Translations under genes and position numbers: made by a program
Shown: piece after piece, positions 46,003 to 58,590 of the stretch
Layout of the letters: each line of letters starts with the position of its first letter
Position numbering within the stretch: the stretch's first letter is position 1
The notes under the pieces: model-generated
Database searches by the model: none
The model's input: the letters and a program-made list of their open reading frames with translations, nothing else
Told to the model about the DNA's origin: nothing
Assembly (NCBI GenBank): GCA_030248225.1
Contig: JASANE010024821.1
Span: forward strand, 1 to 64,000
DNA length: 64,000 nt
Direction: 5' to 3'
DNA from: Trileptium ribeirensis
Taxonomy: Eukaryota; Nematoda; Enoplea; Enoplida; Thoracostomopsidae

Positions 46003-46823
46003 AGGGAGTAACCGAATTTCCGGCTCCGGCGAAAATCGTGTTCCGATTGCGGCTTCGGAAAAAGGCAAAAACCATATCACAACCGGAATTCCAGTTTAGA
46101 AATTCCCACATTTTTGGCTTCATTTGTGGTGCAAGTGGAAACAAACGTTATATATCCACAATGATCAAATTCACATACAACCAAACATAAGAAAATATTA
46201 ACTCAGCAAAATTGCCATGTGAGCGCAATTTAGGTGGGACACAATTTCATTAGGAATTTTTTATCCTGACCCTGCAGGAGATTGTTAAAACAAAGCCAGG
46301 TATAGGCTGTATCAGCTGTTTTACCCATTCAGAAATCTGAGGTGTATGTTAGAATTTATCAAGTCCAACTTGATTTACATAACAGAGTATAGATTATTTA
46401 TAAGTACTTAGCTGTAAGATTAGCTAACAAATTGCTATAAGCACCGGTCCTGCGCTTAAAAACTTCGTAAATCAGTCTACATTGAAGGAAAGTAACATAT
46501 CTGTGACGCATCCAGAAACGTGGTAATGCACTATATTTATCGAAAATGTGCGAGCAGCGACACAGTTTGTCTCATTTACAGCACTCTGGTCAGAAAATCA
46601 TAATGATATAACTGACGAGCACTAGTTTTCCAACGTTAGCCTCAACAATATCTCTCACCATTGATCAGAAAATTACAGTACCATCTTTTCTTTTCTTTTG
46701 GAACAATTTAAACAAATAATTTCAAGTTTCCTACGGAATAACATGTAATAAACGTATGTCTAATAAAGGGAGACGATTAGAGGCAGAACGAAATTGTCTA
46801 GTCTACGCTCCATGTGCTACAAG

Positions 46824-47337
46824 CAAGAGCGTAGCCGGAAGGGGGGTCGCGACCACCCTTTTTTGGTTCAACCCAAACAAAATTTTTTGACTGATTCCGG
46901 CTGAAACTCATGTCGGAAATTGTCCCAAAACTAGCCTAAAACAAGCGCCTATACATAAAATAACGCACGCTTTTATACTGTACGCATAAAATACACACAT
47001 GTGTACAAATTTTATCTCCTCCACTTTTCAACTGGACGATCTACAAGAAATTCAAGAAGCGTGCCCATTTGGCCCTAGTGTTCGAAGGGTTTAAACTTAA
47101 CATATATATGCCTAAACACGAGTTTTGTTCATGGCACATGCTTGCGGGACAGTATTTCGCAGAATTAATCAGCGCACGAGGCCGAAAACGCAAGGTCAGC
47201 CATTACTGAATCACATGTCTTCCTTGATCCCGCTTTCATATTTCTGAGCGCAACCACCCCCCTGCACCTCTCTTTTAGACACCCACTGCGGGCCGCGACC
47301 CCCCCCCCCCCTTTCGAAACTTTTGGCTACGCCCTTG
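46824..47337. mobile_element. Nested hAT-like MITE (CAAGRGCGTAGCC ends)
   Basis: 514 bp inserted in copy 3. The flanks are gctacaag (46816-46823) and gttacaag (47338-47345), an 8-bp duplication with one change. The ends are CAAGAGCGTAGCC and, reversed, CAAGGGCGTAGCC, similar to the CAGGGGCGTAGCC-type ends of many animal hAT elements. G/C runs lie just inside both ends. The sister copies at 42511 and 55812 show the empty site. Confidence 0.85.
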
Positions 47338-47472
47338 GTTACAAGCACATTCAGTAAGGCTGTATAGTAGCAGGCATTTCTGCGTTGGGAGTCCAATGGA
47401 GTGGAATGAGCTCCAAATCTTCTTAAAGTTCCAGAGAGCCAATTATGTCATCGCAATATATTAAGTTTAATT

Positions 47473-48363
47473 GAATTCGAGTGGAATGAGAGAGCGACGC
47501 GAGTTCATTCCACTTGCGAGCGAGTGGAACGAGAATTTCCAATTTTGGCTCTGGAGGGGGGCTGAGGAGGTCCTGTCTATGTGTGTCTGTCGCACCTGGA
47601 TCTCGATAACGGTTGTACGGATTTTGATGCAAGATAGCTCATTCGAACCGCAAGGTGTAGTGACGGAGCCCGATTTTTGAATTTTTTCCCGTGGGAAAAG
47701 TTATGGAGCAAAATGACGTCATTTTGGCCCATTTTTCGGGCAACCCCTCCAGTTTTTGCAACATTTCTCAATAAGTAAACGAGGTATCCGCAAACTAATA
47801 AGCCTATTCCATGTAGCTTTACCAGGGCTTTCCAATGATATATAATAAGTTTTCCAACTACTTCCCAATCTGGAGTCTATAAGCTTATAGTTGGCGCCAA
47901 ATTTCATATTTGGTGAAAAGTCGTGGAAAATGCACCTAAATGTGTGCTTATTGTTAGTTTTAGTGTCAGATATGGTGTTTTCTGGGCCAACAAGCTGATT
48001 GCGAATGTCAAAAATATTGTGTGGCAAATATTTTTCACATCTCTGCTTCATACTTGGTATGAAAAATGAGATTTTTCTCAAGTGTCGGTTTGAATTCTTT
48101 AACGTTCTTTTCACGGTCAATTTAGGGTTTTATTGAATTATTAAAGTGTTAGTTCATTGTTTTTGTACTCGTTGTGTGATGTTTTGTCCACTGCATACGT
48201 CGGCTATCAAAAGAGGCGGGCGTAACTATGACTCATCACTCACGGTTTATATAATGCTGCACCTGCGTACTGTGTGTATGCTTTGTTTGTGTGTGCTTTC
48301 TACAACAGACTTCGGGGGATTGTTCTCACGACTCGAATTCTGGGTCGCAAGCGAGCTGCACTA
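47473..48363. mobile_element. Second nested insertion in copy 3, unclassified
   Basis: It interrupts the family sequence between 'attaagtttaa' and 'tgtaaaat'. Just inside the left end is 'gaattcgagtggaatgagag', which inverts locally ('cattccacttgcgagcgagt'). Near the right end is 'actcgaattc', the inverse of 'gaattcgagt'. The boundaries are approximate and the target duplication unclear. The interior has no recognised coding sequence. Confidence 0.55.
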
Positions 48364-48495
48364 GGTGTAAAATTTATTTTTAATACAATTTATATCTACA
48401 GTTACTTGATTTCTCCCTTCATCTGTTGTACTATATATAAGTTTCGAAGACAAGGTTCCGGTTTAAATAAATGGTTCCGGGTCCGGTTATTCCCT

Positions 48496-49067
48496 TCGCT
48501 GGAGATAAGTTTTCGAATTGGGATTCAAAATTTTTCTTATTTTTTTGCCGATTTCCCCTCAATTTTTGCCTATGTTTACCAAAATTTTACCGTACGCCCT
48601 GGACACAGGGTGGGGCCTCAAGAGGATGAGGCTACCTCCCAGAGCGGGATCGTCGACGCCTTGAGGAGGTCCTAGCCTAAGGGGGAATAATTCCCCGTCT
48701 CCCCCTATGAGCAGGTATGATAAAGACCTGGGAACGGGGGGCTTAACCAGTAATCAAGCTGGAGAGGCGCGCCCTTCGGTCTGCACTCCTATGCACAGGA
48801 ATCACATGATGCTCTATATTTAAGAATGAACTTTTACATCTTAGAAATGAAGCTAAGCTTATTTGCGTGTTTTTACATTAATGCGCTCCAGATGTGTTGT
48901 ACGTTAACTTACCCCACCCTCCCCCCCCCGATGTCCCATATCTTAGCTTACTACCCCCCGCTTTACCTTAGCTAGGCCCTATATGATTTATCTTAGCATA
49001 TCTATAATTTAGGTACAATTCGACTTAACACAACGCTGATTCAGAATACAGGTGAGAATATATATAT
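48496..49067. other. Intergenic DNA
   Basis: A GC-richer patch (48590-48760) has words resembling 60000-60180 ('ggggcctca', 'ataattcccc'). Otherwise unrecognised. Confidence 0.35.
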
Positions 49068-49382
49068 CTGGGAGTAACCGGAATTCCGGTTTCGGCGAGA
49101 CTGGAGTAAAGTAACATATCTGCAAAGCAGCCTGAAACTGCATATTTGGAAAGGAATTTATGTATTGAAACTGTAAGTGCAAAATCACAGTTTGCCTCAA
49201 ATACAGCGTCCTGATCAGAAAATTTATTATCATCTAACTGAGGGGCACTGGGCGACCAACGCTAGCCAGGACTGTTTCTAGCCAAAGCTCACAAAATTAT
49301 AGTATAACTTTTGATTTTCTTTTAGAGCCGCATAAACCAATAATTTCAAGTTTTCAATGCAATAACATGTAATGAACGTATG

Positions 49383-49915
49383 CACGGGCGGTTTTAGAGG
49401 AAGATGGACGGGAGGGGCGGCCGCTCCCCCTGTCAGGATTCGAAGACGGAAAAATTTAAAAAATAACAGTTTAAAACAACATTTAATTTGATGTGAGACC
49501 GGATTGAACTCTGTTCTAACTGTGCTACAGACAGAATTTAGTTTTAAAGAAGCACTAATACAGGTCGCTATCATGTATCTGACGTATGTTAAAATTGTTG
49601 CAAAGGGGGAGTGAATTTTAAACAAAAATTTTGCCCAGAAATAGTAGAATTCTAAATGTATGTCTGTGTCATTGATAACTCATTAAGACAGAATTTAGTT
49701 TTAAAGAAGCACTAATACAGGTCGCTATCATGTATCTGACGTATGTTAAAATTGTTGCAAAGGGGGAGTGAATTTTAAACAAAAATTTTGCCCAGAAATA
49801 GTAGAATTCTAAATGTATGTCTGTGTCATTGATAACTCATTACCTAAAGCATAATTTTCGAAAACTTTAAATATCCGCCCGCCCCCATTGTGAGAAATTT
49901 CTAAAACCGCGCCTG
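49383..49915. mobile_element. Nested MITE with 8-bp target duplication aacgtatg
   Basis: aacgtatg occurs at 49375-49382 and again at 49916-49923. The ends are inverted: CACGGGCGGTTTTAG and, reversed, CAGGCGCGGTTTTAG. The interior carries a perfect-looking 157-bp tandem duplication. There is no transposase. It is a hAT-type nonautonomous element judging from duplication length and ends. Confidence 0.85.
49529..49842. repeat. 157-bp tandem duplication inside the nested MITE
   Basis: Units 49529-49685 and 49686-49842 both start 'agacagaatttagttttaaa' and end 'gataactcatta'. I saw no difference between them by eye, so the duplication is young or is kept uniform. Confidence 0.9.
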
Positions 49916-50119
49916 AACGTATGTCTAGTAAAGGGAGGCGAGTGGAGACAGAGCAATATATAGCATTATTTTTAATACATTTTAAAACCACAGTGCCTTC
50001 ATTTCGTGCTTCATATGTTTTACTATATATATATAAGTTTAGAAGACCAGGTTGCGGTTCCGGTTTAAATGGATAGTTCCGTTTGCTGGTTCAGGTTCCG
50101 GTTATTCCCTCATATATAT

Positions 50120-51639
50120 ACTACAATATACAAAGCGTCAGCAAGAGACGAAATTCCAACTACCATCGCACGAGTAAAACGTACCGCACGATGCGTACTT
50201 AACCAAGGAAATATGTGGCTAGCCACATAAATTACGAGGTATTCTATAAACACAACTGGGTGTATTTATGCCAATGCTAGCTGGTTATAATTCTTTTATA
50301 AAATCTAGGAGTCTTTTTATGTATATATTCTTACAAAAACGCTTAAACCTAGCATTTTTGCGGGATTTGAAGCACTGCGGCCATTTGCGTTGTTTCTTTT
50401 TCTTTTCTTTTTGATCCAAGGCTATCTTCAAAGCTATAAAGGTTATTTTCGTAGTAACTATTTTAATACTTATAAATAGCACATATTTCTCATCATACCG
50501 TCTGATGATTGAGTGATATGCTTGCACTGAACACAGTAATTGCAAAACTATACATACGTTGTCAGTCATGTGCTCGAAAATATTAGCAGCAAGCCACTTA
50601 AACCTACTGATTACTTTAGCTTAAACAGGAATAATCGATGGAACTATAATCTTATTTGATGGGGCATAACTTGTTCCTGATTTTCATTAAGAAACAACAA
50701 ATGTCAGACCAGTGGTCGACACCATGTCAAGTACTATTTATGACCTTACGACAGTTTCAGTATGCCAAAAAACTTTTAAAAGTGCTTACTTTTCGAAACT
50801 TTCAGTAAAGCTCAAGCTTTAGGGTTAAGCAGTATTTTGCAAGCCTGTTATTACAGTTTTGAGGGCATGGTTCCGCCGATGTTTTATTGACGGATTTTAC
50901 TGAAAGGCACAACTTTAAGGCACTAGAATTATCTGATAACTTTAAGGTAACATTAACATGAATTTAATAATAGCTAAGGTGTAAACGATACGCGTGTCGC
51001 CGGAAAGGAACAGAAATTGAAATTGTGAACGAAATTTGCCACAAAACTACAATACCGAATAAATATTAAAACTGACACAAGACAAGGTCTTCAGTATGTT
51101 ATGAGACCATAAATTAGATTTCCCATTACCAGCAATTTCGTACAAGTGATATCGACAAAACTGTTAAATGATTTCAATCTATAATGCTGATTTAACAACT
51201 TCCTTCGCAAACGGAAGCTGACACCAGCAAATATATTATCACATACTCGCAGAACCTAAATAACATTGTACTAAAAGTCACTTCAGTAAAATTGGTTTAT
51301 CCATTTCGCACGTACTCTTGTTGCAAATATTATTATAAAGTTTACATATCGTGAAATGGCAAGAAAAATGATTTAACAGTAAAAATAAAACAAGGTGTAT
51401 ATTTGTAACATCGGATCTACACTGAAGCCTCTAAAATACATAATACATCAAGAGAAACATTTTGAGCCATCGATGAAGATGAAACTGATTAACCATATGT
51501 TGCTGAGTTATGACGATTAAAAGATACGCACTAGCTATGTATCTTAATTAAATGATACAAGACCATAATACCTATTGTAGTTTTTAATACAAAGGTATGT
51601 TAGTTTTTTTTCAATTTTCGGTTGTCGCATTAGCCAAGT
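50120..51639. other. Intergenic DNA, nothing recognised
   Basis: AT-rich. The 94-codon minus frame at 50285-50569 has no recognised motif beyond a Lys-rich run. Confidence 0.4.
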
Positions 51640-51970
51640 CGGTCCATCCCAATCAAAAGTGATAGTCAAAACTGTGAACAAAACCCAAACCCAATTTATA
51701 AAATTTTCGGCCCCTGAAATTAGGGCTTCCTGCTAAAGCCCCTTAAACAGATAGAGCCCTGAAACTGTCTCCCTTAAAAAGAGCGGGAAAAATTACCCTA
51801 TGAGGAGTTAGGGGGTGTTACAATATTAAGCAAAGCATTAGGCAAAATTTCCCAAAAAAGCCTGCATATCCCTCAAAATTCCAAAAATAAAACATCGGAG
51901 GTTATAGCTGAAAAGGGGCGACCCTGATCTCGAAGAGACCGGTTTTGGCGTTGACAGATGATAGTGCGTC
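51640..51970 (-). repeat. Dispersed repeat, inverted copy of 37860-38190
   Basis: The reverse complement matches the intron 1 block, including 'cagggctctatct', 'ggtcgcccctttt' and 'cacagttttgac'. Confidence 0.65.
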
Positions 51971-53339
51971 CAGAGACAATATGGGCCCTTCGCTGATTTT
52001 CCCCTATCCGAAGAACGTCCTTAAATTTTATGAGTAAAAGCTTAATTCATTTCCTTAATTCATTTCAAATCTAAGTTTGACTTATGATAAACTTTTAGAT
52101 CTTGGTTCAGCATAATTATGCTAAAAATAGATATAGCTATGCCAAAAAAGTAGCATGCATTCTTACTTAATATTTAACAAAGCCTAAGGACTGCAAGCTA
52201 TTTAGAGCAGATCTGCTAAAAATAGCATAATATTGTTAAATATTCAACTTAAACGTTTAAGAGTATGCATTTACGAATACATCATGGTGTTCCGCGCCTG
52301 AATTCAACTAGTTTTTACACAGTCGCGGATGATTGGTGCAAGGATTATTATGCAATCACTGATTATGATTGTGTACTGCAGTGGAACCAGCACTGTTACA
52401 GCAGCAATTAATCTTTACTATTGCAATGGCACCAGTCATGTTGTGGAACCACTTCTTTTGTAGGACGAAGTCTTGCATGTTTTATGTGCGAAGTCCCCAG
52501 GGAATAATCGGTGCTTCGGCCGAACCCCGGGAAAGGGATCGATATGACTCGTGTCATATCAGAACATTACCGTGAATATACTCAAAGAATACATTGCAAA
52601 AGTTACGACACAAAGTGACACACTCGCTGCAATTTAAGAATTAAACTCCGTAGTGGCTTCAATGTGTATTTGCAAAACCTTGCCTAAAGTAACGATACTC
52701 CGAAAAATTTCTGCAGCTTGTGTCACTAACATATATAGTGGTAATAAAGTTGCAGCAAAGACGTTTAATCAACAAACAAGGGGCTCAATTTTTAGTAGCC
52801 AAAATCTGGGAAATGTTAGAATTGGTTTGTATAACCTGGTAACGACTGGGATCGTTTGGCTCAAGTGAACATTCAACATATTGAACTGGAGCATACTAAT
52901 TTATCTCAATCGAAGAATAATAGTACAAAACCGATTACGTACCAATATAAACGTAAATTTTCCTGCTGTTACAAATAAATTTTGATTTCTGAAATTTTAT
53001 GTTGAAATCAGATTTTCACAGTAAATCGGCACATATCGACTTTCGCTACATACTAGTGAGAAGGGAACCGCATTTCGAACCATATAACCTAGTACAACAT
53101 TGTAAAGGCAATGAGAACGGGTAAGTCATCTAGTCGACAGGCCCCGGTCCAGGTGCAATAATGAACGGTAATACGAATGTGATGGCTTATACTGGCGACC
53201 AAATATGTTTAGTCCATAGCTTTCCCATTCGGAAAACGTAACGTTTCTTAACATATATACACACTGCTAAACAAAACATGGTCATTCTCTTCTATTATTG
53301 AATTAAACTGTTCTGTTTGATGAAAAATCACAGCATCAA
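51971..53339. other. Intergenic DNA, nothing recognised
   Basis: No conserved coding frame or repeat array was seen. Confidence 0.4.
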
Positions 53340-54460
53340 AAAATACGATTCCGTCTTTGCCTACATTCTACTGTTCCGTGCACCAAGGTCCACAAACCTT
53401 CTGTATTGACCCCCACATCTCAGCTAATACTATGATTCGGTCTTTTGACTGCATTTTTCTGTTCTACACACCGCAAGCACAGCCTCTTTCTGTGCTCATC
53501 CCCTCCTCTCAGCCTACGTTATGATTTACCCGCACTACACCTTTCTACACAAGCGAGCACCGAATCGTTTTGTGCTCATATTGACCGCTTTGTTAACAAT
53601 ACATTAGGATTCGGTATTTGATATTTTGCTGTTCGATACTCGACAAGTATAAAATATTTATTGTGCACATTACTCATCTGTCAGATGACATTACGTTAGG
53701 CCGTTAGCCTCCATTGTTCCACACGCCACAAAGGCAATAATTTGTACTCACCCACCGCTCAGTTAATATTACGTTTGTGCCATTTGCCATCATTTCACTG
53801 TTCTATACACCACAAGCACAGATCTTTTTGCTCTAATCATCTACACATCAGTTAAGATTACCTTTTGATCATTTGCCAGCATTTCACCAATCTACATGTC
53901 ACGAGCACAAAATCTGTTTTGTCCTCCCCCACTTCTCAGTTGACATTACGATTCTGTGCTTTGCATAACATTTATCTATTTTGCACATAACCAGCACGGA
54001 ATCATTTTGTGCTCTTTCCCTACCCCTCAGCTGAAATCACATCTTGATCCTTTGCCAGCAAGTCACTGTTCTACACACCACAAATACAAGTTATTTTAGT
54101 GCTCATCGTCCAACTCTCAAATAGCGTTACCATTCGGATTCTTACTTGCATTTTTCTCTTTTGCACACCACAAGTCCAAAATATTGTCATTTTCCACGTC
54201 TCAGTTCACATCGCATTTCCATCGTTTGCCAGCATGTCAAGTTCCATGCACCACATGTACAAAACGGTTTCGTGTTCATCCCACCTCTCCGATGACATTA
54301 CGATTCAATCCTTTACATGCATTTTACTGCTTTATCACACTACAAGCACAGAATCTACGTGGTCAGACATCGCATTTCCATCCTTTGCCAGCATGTCACT
54401 GTTCCACACACTTCAAACACAAAATCTTTTTGTTATCCTTTATCTCTCCATGCTGCCCTA
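53340..54460. repeat. Minisatellite, about 13 units of 86 bp
   Basis: Each unit carries 'cactgttctacacaccacaa', then 'gcacaaaatctttttgtgct', then 'catc..c..ctctcagctgac' and 'attacgattcggt'. Starts of the ctgttc word fall at about 53371, 53459, 53541, 53629, 53714, 53798, 53886, 53975, 54066, 54152, 54237, 54325 and 54397 (spacing 72-91). Units are diverged. The 135- and 104-codon plus frames near the right side are by-products of the repeat. Confidence 0.88.
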
Positions 54461-55811
54461 CATGGAAAACAGCAATGTCGGAAAAATCTTTAGTGTAACA
54501 CCATGATCCCGTTGAAAATGGAGGGTAGCCAACGTCTCAAACCGAGGGATATAATGGAGACGACGATGACATGTCCAATATTTCACGTGGCGATTCCGAG
54601 GCGATTGGCGTGTTAATCTTCTTTAGTTTTCATCAATTCTTTGTATAACATTGATTGATATGCTAACGTATTGTCAAAATTCCGTCAATACACACGACTT
54701 ATCACGCAAACAGTCCGTCGAAATTGGCCCCATGGCATTCCGTACACACAAGTAGTCAGCAAGCCGATAATCCGGCCCAAAATAACTCCGTTTATTTAAA
54801 AACATTACAATCAGTAAACCCCATGATTCAGGATTATCAATCGACGTTTAAGTCGTCACTGCGCTACCTCCGCAGTTCCCAGCCATAAAAGAGCAAGCAT
54901 TTTATCTATATTTGTTTCTATTTGATTTTTAGCAAGCACAAACAGTTACTTTTAGCAAAATTCCACTATCGCACTAGCCAATTGTATTTTTTCTATCAGA
55001 ATTTCAGGATCTTACATGTCAGATCCGCGAAGACGTAGTTTAGACGACAGTAATAGGTATTTAGTACAAATAGGGTCCGCGTTTATAGATGTATTGTGAA
55101 AGCCTAATAACACCAACGGGTGAATCTGAACAAGGGTGGTGCAGACAGGCATTTGTGACACAAGGATTCATCGCTAGTCGTATGACACCGTACCGTATTC
55201 CAAAACAGTTCTGATACCTCTTCGTGCGAGTGCAGGTAATTCACTGCAGTGAGGTTAAATTGCCAGGGTGAACTTGGTTGGAATGGGCGAAAGTGCGGGG
55301 AGTGAAGTTATACTTTCATTGCACATAACATTTATGAGGCCCTGACCGTTGGGTTCCCGCAGTTTATCCAATTTCGATTTTCTCTGTCAAAATAGCGTTT
55401 TCCCTGTTTCGAGTCAGTCAAGTTTCTTTTACAAAATTTTTACCGTATATAAATATTAGTCACTTCAGACCATTTATATTTTTTCTTATTGCCCTCCAAT
55501 TGCGCCAATACACATATACTATTAAATACACCATGGAACGTCTCAGATAAACTTGGCGATGACTTAATGCCCTTTGTGAGGGCGTGTGCGCTCATCGTAC
55601 GCGATGTCGTTACCAGTTACTCATACACATACGCCAGGTAAGGCATTAAATTTGCTCGTTTTTAACCCAATTTTCCATGACACCTGATCTAAATTTTCCC
55701 TTTATTTTTGTTAAACGGTCATTTTCCAGTTTTTACCGTTTTCCCAGAAACGCGCGAACCATGTGACTTGACTGGATGTGTAGCAAAGTTGCATTCACGG
55801 CACCCGCATAG
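54461..55811. other. Intergenic DNA, nothing recognised
   Basis: No gene, RNA or element end was identified. Confidence 0.4.
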
Positions 55812-56740
55812 CAGGGAGTAACCGAAATTCCGGTTCCGGCGAAAACCGTGTTCCAGTTGCGGTTCCGCCAAATGGCAAAAAACCAGGTCGATGTTTGTAG
55901 CAGCTATTTTACACATTCAGAAGTGTGTGGGGTATGTTCGAATTAAACCGTCTAACTCGGTAACAGAGTAAGGATTACGTAGAAGTACTTAGCGTAAGCT
56001 TGGCTAACATAAATAGCGTCAAGCACCAGCCAGTGCGCTTGTAAACTTTGTAAATCAGTCTACATTAAAGTAAAGTAACGTTATCTGCAACGCAGCCAGA
56101 AACTGCTTTCTTGGCAATGAATTGTATTTATTGAAACAGTATCACAGTTTGTCTCATTTATACCATTCTGATTAGAAAGTTATCATCATTATCATCTAAC
56201 TGAAGGACACTGTTTGCACAACGCTAGCCTAAACAGTGTCTCTTACCTCTGATCAGAAAATAACCTATTATTTTGTCTTAGAACCATATAAACCAATAAT
56301 TTCAAGTTTCCCACAGAACAACATGTAACAAACGTGTGTAGTAAAGGGATTCGACTGGGGACAGAGCGAAAGTCTTTATTCTACGCTCTATGCAAGCATA
56401 TTTAGTTGCAAGCACATTTAATTTGACGCAGAATACGGAAGGGTGTATAGTGGAAGGCATTTTTTGCTCTGGGCGTCCAAAAACCGACATATTGATCAAT
56501 AATGAACGTTATTGACTTCCTCAGTATTTTTAAAGTTTCAGAAAGGTAATAATGCCGTCGCAATACATTAAGTTTAGTGTAAAAGTTATTTTCAATGCAT
56601 TTTAAATCCACTATACCTTCATTTCTTCCTTAATCTGTTTTACTATATATATATAAGTTTCGAAGACCAGGTTCCGGTTCCGGATCGGGTTTAAATGGAC
56701 GGTTCCGGTTGCGGTAAATTTCGATTCAGGTTATTCCCTG
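55812..56740 (+). mobile_element. hAT-like element, copy 5
   Basis: It begins CAGGGAGTAACCGAAATTCC and ends 'ggttattccctg'. It is collinear with 42511-43620 but lacks about 180 bp near the left end. The flanks ccgcatag and cccaatag agree at 6 of 8 positions, a decayed target duplication. Confidence 0.82.
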
Positions 56741-57717
56741 CCCAATAGATCAGAAACTACTACGCTCGTACTCGCTATTTGAGAAATTTTTTTCAGACTC
56801 TCTAAACCCCCATATTGCAAAAATGCGGATTTAATAAGCCCATAAAAATTATCATTGTCATTTGTCATTTCAATAATAGCGACAAATGGCACAACAGCAA
56901 TCACCTTATTAAAAGGAATCATTGTGATCTTGTTACTGTTAACGGCCACGAAGCGGAACCACCACTTTTGCTGGACCTCGTTTACTTAAAAGGCCCTACT
57001 ACTGCTTTTACACAGCGCTCACAAAAAGAAACACCTAGACAGCAACCATTGCTAAGCATGTGGAAATGCGCACATTAAGCATGTCCACCACCGGCGTTTT
57101 ACCCGCTACACAAGCCTATTACCTATAAATTCAAGATTTGAAGCCCATACCAAGCCCTGCACGAGGTACCTGTATCCGCGCTCAGCTCTATTCTCAGCTA
57201 CCGCCCGACCAGTTGTCGCAGACAACCGCCAATTGCAAGCCCAATTTTTATGCATGCCAAGCAGTCACGGGCGTCCTGTTAAAGCATAAGCATAGGTAAA
57301 AATGCTTGAGTAACGATTTGCTCATAGCAATTGCAATAAATGGCGAAAAAGTTCACAAAGCTGCAAAAGGAATAATAATTTAAACATCCAAAACGTTCAA
57401 GCCATAATAGTCTAATGCTTTCTTTATAAGTAATATACGTTATGCCAAACTTCATCTATAATCACTAATATATTTTGCCAAATCTGTCCAAAACATAAGA
57501 CACAAATGAATTATTATATAAGCGCGGTCTAACATAAAATATGCTGTACCTTATCTCGCTATGAAACATCAAATACAAACTGTCAATAAATATTTGCATT
57601 TTTTGTAGCTAAGCTAACTTTGCAACCGTAGATAGCAGTATTATTCGTTGGACAACTCTATATTTTATTGCCTTTGATTGTACACAAACAGTACAAACGG
57701 GAATATCAGACCGAAGC
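56741..57717. other. Intergenic DNA, nothing recognised
   Basis: The 87-codon plus frame at 56815-57078 has no motif. Confidence 0.4.
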
Positions 57718-57862
57718 AGGGGAGTCGCTAAAGGCGGGGGGGGGGGAGTGCGCCCCCACCTTTTATTGACAAAGGTGACACGATTAGCTGATGAGGTTAT
57801 AACACAATGAAAGTGAACGATCGACCCACGCCCACTTTTGAAAAGCTCTCGACGTCCCTGCT
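57718..57862. mobile_element. Short MITE remnant with CAGGG ends
   Basis: 'cgaagcaggggagtcg' at the left and, reversed, 'cgaagcagggacgtcg' at the right form inverted ends around about 130 bp with a run of G. No target duplication is visible. Confidence 0.45.
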
Positions 57863-58407
57863 TCGCAAAGCCTGGCCATATCTTACTCAGGTGACGACTA
57901 GCTAACATACACTATGGCATGACTCGGTGCTACGCTGAAATAAGCCACGGACCGACGACGTCAAATAATTGATAGATCCGAAACGAAATACCCTGTATAA
58001 CTGCCGAATAGCACTGACATTCTGCGTGATGTGTTGAACCTCGAAGACTGGTAAACAAACCCAAAAGCAAATGTAATATTAAGTGTTTCATAAGTCATAG
58101 CTGTGTGAGCGGCTTATATGATTAAGTAAGTGTTACATGTTGATTTGTCATTTAAAACGTGTCACGGCCTCCAAGTTTATTTGCCAGAAAGACCGTTAAT
58201 TGCATTTCGCAACCTCCGGAACACAGCAAAACCCAGAGTATATACGTACACTTTGACATTTATTGGCCTGAATATCGGCGCAAGCCTAAAATTCCAGATC
58301 CAGCTATCACCTGCCATTAATCACATATTCCACTGGCTCTAATCAATGTGGTTCGTGCCCACCCCTGAAACTCTGATTATGGTCACGGACACAACCAAAT
58401 CTGTACG

Positions 58408-58590
58408 GCTTAGGCTTAGTATACCCAGAACGGCATGGCCTGCATTTTATTTCTGCCCCTCAGGATTATTTGGGCCCTCATAACTTTTTGCTTTATTTAG
58501 TACGTTAGATTTCAATAAATTACAACCAGTCGATTTGTCTCATAAAGCTGAGTCGAACGGGGCTTAACATGACCATATGCCGAAGAAAAA
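58408..58590 (+). repeat. Dispersed repeat, direct copy at 62253-62430
   Basis: It shares 'gcttaggcttagtatacc', 'agaacggcatggcctgcatt', 'cagtcgatttgtctcat' and 'acatgaccatat.ccgaaga' with the later copy, in the same order and spacing. Confidence 0.8.

Larger units (their letters stand above)
46003..48495 (+). mobile_element. hAT-like element, copy 3, with two nested insertions
   Basis: It begins CAGGGAGTAACCG at 46003 and ends 'ggttattccct' at 48495. It is collinear with 42511-43620 except for insertions at 46824-47337 and about 47473-48363. Removing both leaves roughly 1.1 kb, the family length. The flanking 8 bases do not match, so the ends or flanks have changed since insertion. Confidence 0.8.
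49068..50111 (+). mobile_element. hAT-like element, copy 4, with nested insertion
   Basis: It runs from 'ctgggagtaaccgg' to 'ggttattccctc' and is flanked by atatatat on both sides (weak support, since the site is simple sequence). It has an internal deletion after the first 40 bp and a 533-bp nested element at 49383-49915. Confidence 0.75.

Noticed and set aside
54099..54506. 135-codon and 104-codon plus-strand frames
   Set aside because: They lie within the 86-bp minisatellite and arise from its periodicity.
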